A stretch of 64,000 nucleotides of DNA, taken from assembly GCA_003439945.1 (NCBI GenBank), contig QVRM01001118.1:310001-374000 (forward strand), in the 5' to 3' direction. A program made the translations under genes and the position numbers. Shown piece by piece: positions 59,781-64,000 of this stretch. This DNA is from Dermanyssus gallinae (Eukaryota; Arthropoda; Arachnida; Mesostigmata; Dermanyssidae). The notes under the pieces were generated by a model that was not told the DNA's origin, ran no database searches, and worked only from the letters and a program-made list of their open reading frames with translations. The number at the start of each line of letters is the position of its first letter. The first letter of the stretch is position 1.

Positions 59781-61285
59781 TAGACGGCTCATAATAACAA
59801 TAATAACAAGAGCGCTTAGCCGAAACAAAACCACCGAGGACTTTTCGTGAAGTGTGATGGAAGTCAATGAAGCCAACCTGCTGATAAACTCTCAATGCAT
59901 GAGTACCTGTGTATGTATATATATGTATGTAATATATATATATGTATATATATATATATATGAAGTGTTCGATGGCCACCTATCGGTTTTGTCGCGCTGT
60001 CAAATGCATTTATGGCCGTTTGACAATCGATCGAGCTGGCTGGCGAGAATGATGACGGTGGTCATGGCGTTTTTGTTCTCGTTGTGTCGACACGGCTGCG
60101 ATGAAGGCAGTCGACAAGTCGCAGCAGAACCCGACGAGATGCAGAAGGAGCCGCATGCGGATACGAACCGAAGCGAACGTGGTGTCAAATGCAAAAAGCC
60201 CACCACGAGGCATCGACAGGTGATATGTGTTGAATGACGCAATGCTGTAGCGTTGTTGTTGTTGCTGTTGTTGTTATTGTTGTTATTGTTGCTGTTGTTG
60301 TTGTTATTGTTGTTATTGTTGCTGTTGTTGTTGCTGCTGTTATTTTTGTTGTTGTAGTTGTTGTTGTTACTGTTGCTGTTGTTGTTGCTGTGGTGTGGAA
60401 CGATCGGAAGCAGAAGATGTTTTCGGGCGGTTTTTGCTACGTTACTTTGTTGTTTGTAGCCCGGACTGGTAATAATAAGCAAAGTACTTACTGGTTTACG
60501 TAATAGCAAAAAAAAAACAAGTTCTTGGCTACAATTCGAGCCGTTATATAACGTATGGTGTGTCGCATTTATTCGTTTGCTCGTTTGTTTAGCGCGTTTT
60601 TTTACAAATGTATATATATACGTATTATACGGGATATTGCGAGACAGCAAAAATAGCCCGAGCTGGCGAAGACGTTAACTGCTCACCTTGGGAATGGGAC
60701 TGTGGTGAACCTGCGTGGTTACGTCGCGCTATGTACGGGAGTTGCTGTTGACGTGGGAATTACTTGATATTTCCGAGGCCGTTTGACACCATAAAGCGTG
60801 CTTTGAAATGTCCGCTGTGTTAACTGATACTTTCAATTGTCTACGTACTAGATCCTAATGTCCCACTTAGCACCACTGAGTGTTCACAGACTATATTTGT
60901 TTTGAATCTGCTTCATCAGTTCAAGTGTTTGGCGGGGTACGCGAATTCAGCGTAATACGATTGTGCTTAGTCCTAAATACTTCTAGCGTCTAAATGAACA
61001 TGTCACTAAAGTCGCGCCATTCTCGTCGGTGATCTGTAATCACGTATGTCCTTTATAAATAGCAAATTTAATTTGTTTAATGTTAAATTGCATACCTATT
61101 TTACTAAGGTTACTGTGATGTTTAGTTATGTGTATTCGATTTTTATCTGCGGTAAGACTCTAGAAGCTAGGCGTCAAACATTTGTCACCTGAGTGACTGC
61201 TGCAACATTTTCTGTTACACTAATTTGATTTAGAATGTCGTTGAGATGCATAGCACAGCCAGCGAACCGTGCAATATTTATATAG
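59781..61285. other. Gene-free stretch
   Basis: No gene is recognised. (AT)n-type DNA lies at 59910-59960 and TTG at 60253-60390. The interval 60650-61285 is repeat-free with no recognisable coding motif. Confidence 0.5.
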
Positions 61286-61337
61286 AGTTTATTATATAAC
61301 TCTAATAATCTTTATATATACATATATAATATTGTAG

Positions 61338-61372
<35 letters not shown>

Positions 61373-61432
61373 GGTAGGTTAGTTTATTATATAACTTTAA
61401 TAATCTTTATATATACATATATAATATTGTAG

Positions 61433-61470
<38 letters not shown>

Positions 61471-61475
61471 GAGAG
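61286..61475 (+). repeat. 95-bp tandem duplication
   Basis: AGTTTATTATATAAC, TAATAATCTTTATATATACA and TATTGTAGATCATATATATA recur at a 95-base period (61286 and 61381). Each unit ends in (AT)n. The two units differ at few positions. Confidence 0.93.
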
Positions 61476-64000
61476 GTCGTAGGAACCGTGCAACGTTGAA
61501 CATTGGCCACCTGGCAAGGATTTTCTATCCAGATATCTGTACATAGCGTCGTATTTGCGGCGGGCGAGATAAGAAGGACGATTCACTTAAACCGCGAGAG
61601 TGGATTCGATAGACGGGGCGCTGTCGAACTGTAGATGATGGGTGTGATGATTTCCGATGCTCAGCGTGCTCCAGAGATGCAGCCATCGTACGTGTACACG
61701 CATTGGCAGGTCCGTCAATACCTTGACGCCAAACATAGGAAACTTGTCAAAGTGGCGGAGGTAATGTGGGCACGTTTCTTCAATTGTGACAAATTGAAAA
61801 GCGTGTTCAACTCCTGCAGAGTGTAGCAGAAAATGTTGCTACTGGTTGTTTTCTCTGTAAGGGCTGGCAGGCAAGACAAGCATAAGCAACGCACGGCTCG
61901 ACGAAGGAGGGATCCAGGAGAAGATGAACAAACCAAGAAGTTGCTAAGAGAAGCAACGCATAATTTCCTTGGTTTGTCAAGCTTGCACCTTGTGGCTGGT
62001 CATTGTTTTCAATATATGTAAAAAGGTAAAAGCTTCTTTGTTTCCAGTATACGTAAAAAGGTAACGGCTTTTTTGTTTCCAATATACGTAAAAAAGGATA
62101 AAGCTGGTCCGCGAGCAGTCCACCTAGAGGAACTACTTCCGCCATCAAAGGACTCTAACGCGTCGACCTAACAGCTTTTAAAATCAAAGCATAAGAAGAT
62201 GACGTCCACGTCTGGGTTCATGGCATACAGCCAGGCTGCACGTTGTTTGCGAAGGTAGGGTACGAATAGTTCTCAGTAACACTCTATTTTGAGTTGTAGT
62301 GACCACACTTCAACTTAGAATGGAGTTAAATGTCCTCCTTCTGGAGAAGAGCTACATCCGAAAACAAATCTTGCGTATGATTATTAATGCAATTAAAGTG
62401 TTGTGCTACGCTTCTAGGCGCATACATGCTAAACCGTCCAGGATCTAGTAAAATTCATTTACCTCATGTCGTCTTGACGTACGTGTAGCGCTATGAACTA
62501 TTTCTAACTAGTGTTAAAGTCTTATAGAATATCTCCTGTCCTTGTCTTGTTTATCTTGAGAGGATGACCTGGCCTTATCAGGCTAATCTGATATTAAAGG
62601 GCTATTACTTCTAGCGTGTACAATGCTTTTCTGGAGAGTTGTTTTTGCGACCACGTTCTCACCATTTAGAATTCTCTCCCAAAATACATTGCTACTTTTC
62701 CTACGCCCGCCTTCTTCAAACAAAAGCTCCGCACATTTGTCTCTACCCCGCAGATGTTATAGTTTCTTCCTCGATAATTTCCTTTTAATATTTGAAGTTT
62801 ACTGGTGCCGTCAAATTAAGCCGCAACAAGTGTTCGCAACTCACAATAATAGTAAAAATAATACGCATAGCTGCAAGTACAACTGGCACGCGACAACCGG
62901 TAATTCAGAGTTCGTATTTGCGAAGCAGTGTTAAAATCATTAATTATAGCTGGACAACAGCCACATTTTCTGCACGTGCAGACATGGCTCTGGTCACTCT
63001 CCGAGGTCACGTATCTATAGTTATGACACCACACGCATTGCAACAGAATCCCTGCAGTAACGCGCACTTCTGAACTCGAAAGTTCCTTCTGAAGGTCAAT
63101 GCGCGCACTATGGAAACTGGAAACCTCACGTGCTTTAGAAACAAACGACTATTTGCCAATAGCAAAAAATCTAGATAATGTAATAATAATCGACATATGT
63201 AGTGTACACGTAGCCCACTGCGCAGAGACATCGATTTTCGGGGTGAGAATAATCAGACTGAAAACCGTAAATTCACCGACGAAGATCTTCTCGATTGGCG
63301 AAAATATCGGGGTACTGACGAAATGCCAAACGAAATCACTATGCTACAGCAGCACGAACTGATAAAAGCAGCACAACAACGGCTTGGAAAAAACTCGTCC
63401 TTCCTCCTTCAGCGTCTTCGTTAGCTTGGCTTCTAAGCGGTGGCGTTTTTCTTCAGCCATTGTTTTTTTACGAATGTCTCCATAGTATGACAGTTAGCTC
63501 GTCTGTTCGTTCTGCAGCAGAGGCGTTGAGGAGCAAACTGACCGGTGTGGGTGATTAGCACTTGTCTTTGAATCCTTCGGCAGCATGTGTAAGTTATCGC
63601 GGCCGATATTAAGACAAAAAGGAGATGTACGTAGCACTACATGATTCCTGCAACACCTCTCGTGTACTTACAACGTTGGAATGCTTGAGCTGTCCTGGCC
63701 TTTATGGACTGTTCCCTTGTGAGAGGATTCCAATATCCCAAGAAGGGATAACAATAGAGATAATAGCGCTTAAAGAAGAAGTAAGAGTAGATACCTTAAA
63801 CATACGTAGAAGCTAAACTGTCGAGTGATTTGACTGATACTAACTCAGCTACAGCGTGAACAAACCCCAATAGTATTGATGACGTTCTCACTTAATACAA
63901 ATGTGCACGCTTTTTGTTTTTTATCAAGAGCACGGGCAAATACACTTTAGTCTACTGCATTTAGACTACTTTAGCTTACGTCGGGTTTGACAAAGATTGA
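61476..64000. other. Gene-free stretch to the window end
   Basis: No gene is recognised. A repeat-free part at 61635-62148 has frames of 63 and 113 codons on opposite strands without known motifs. The interval 62250-64000 holds only short unrelated frames. A possible first coding exon at 62199-62254 (ATG, 18 codons, then a GTAGGG donor) is too short to trust. Confidence 0.45.
62006..62110 (+). repeat. 35-bp minisatellite, three units
   Basis: Units begin at 62006, 62041 and 62076. Each has TTTC-AATATA-GTAAAAA and ends in a T-rich stretch, for example TTTCCAGTATACGTAAAAAG. The units differ at about 5-8 positions. Confidence 0.92.

Noticed and set aside
60000..60650. 216-codon minus-strand frame with Asn runs
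   Set aside because: Its centre is a (TTG)n array and the rest has no known motif.

Overview
This window looks like intergenic or intronic DNA from an animal nuclear genome, most likely an arthropod. A mesostigmatan mite such as Varroa or Tropilaelaps would fit, but that is inference and cannot be proved here. The evidence is the lack of compact genes, the very high density of simple repeats ((AT)n, (CAA/TTG)n, (ATT)n, (GAT)n, (CT)n), several tRNA-derived SINEs with target-site duplications, non-LTR retrotransposon remnants and a dead mariner-type transposase. I found no host gene with a convincing start, exon structure and stop. No rRNA, functional tRNA, CRISPR array or bacterial-style operon is visible. 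Most long open frames are microsatellites read as poly-Leu, poly-Val, poly-Gln, poly-Asn, poly-Thr or Tyr-Ile runs, and they are not annotated as genes.

Layout. 0-5 kb: a clipped SINE (family B, minus), simple repeats and a possible TATA/Inr core promoter near 2.5 kb. 5.1-5.7 kb: a head-to-tail dimer of SINE B with two 15-bp inverted-repeat hairpins. 9.07 kb: SINE A, minus. 12.55 kb: a complete SINE C with poly(A) tail and a perfect 14-bp target-site duplication. 17.6 kb: a decayed LINE reverse transcriptase piece. 19.7 kb: a direct-plus-inverted repeat cluster in (AT)n. 21.07-22.2 kb: a 5'-truncated LINE with an intact 3' half of its reverse transcriptase and a (TAAA)n tail. 25.2 kb: SINE B, plus. 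28.5 kb: a possible isolated exon. 29.5 and 31.8 kb: two SINE A copies sitting in ACT/AGT trinucleotide repeats. 34.0-34.4 kb: SINE B beside another tRNA-like element. 44.25 kb: a 104-bp tandem duplication. 44.93 kb: SINE A with a perfect 14-bp duplication. 46.25-46.9 kb: a mariner relic. 57.9 kb: a tRNA-like fragment. 59.55 kb: a headless SINE B. 61.3-62.1 kb: two local tandem repeats. The stretches at 40-41.8, 49.5-51, 53.9-55.3, 60.7-61.2 and 62.2-64 kb have few simple repeats, and I recognise no gene in them.

The most interesting content is the set of at least three tRNA-derived SINE families with three different 3' ends: TTTAC repeats in A, a perfect hairpin in B and poly(A) in C. That suggests different partner LINEs drive them. 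Family B is dimerised and has headless copies. No set of genes working together can be described. All calls come from reading the sequence without a database search.
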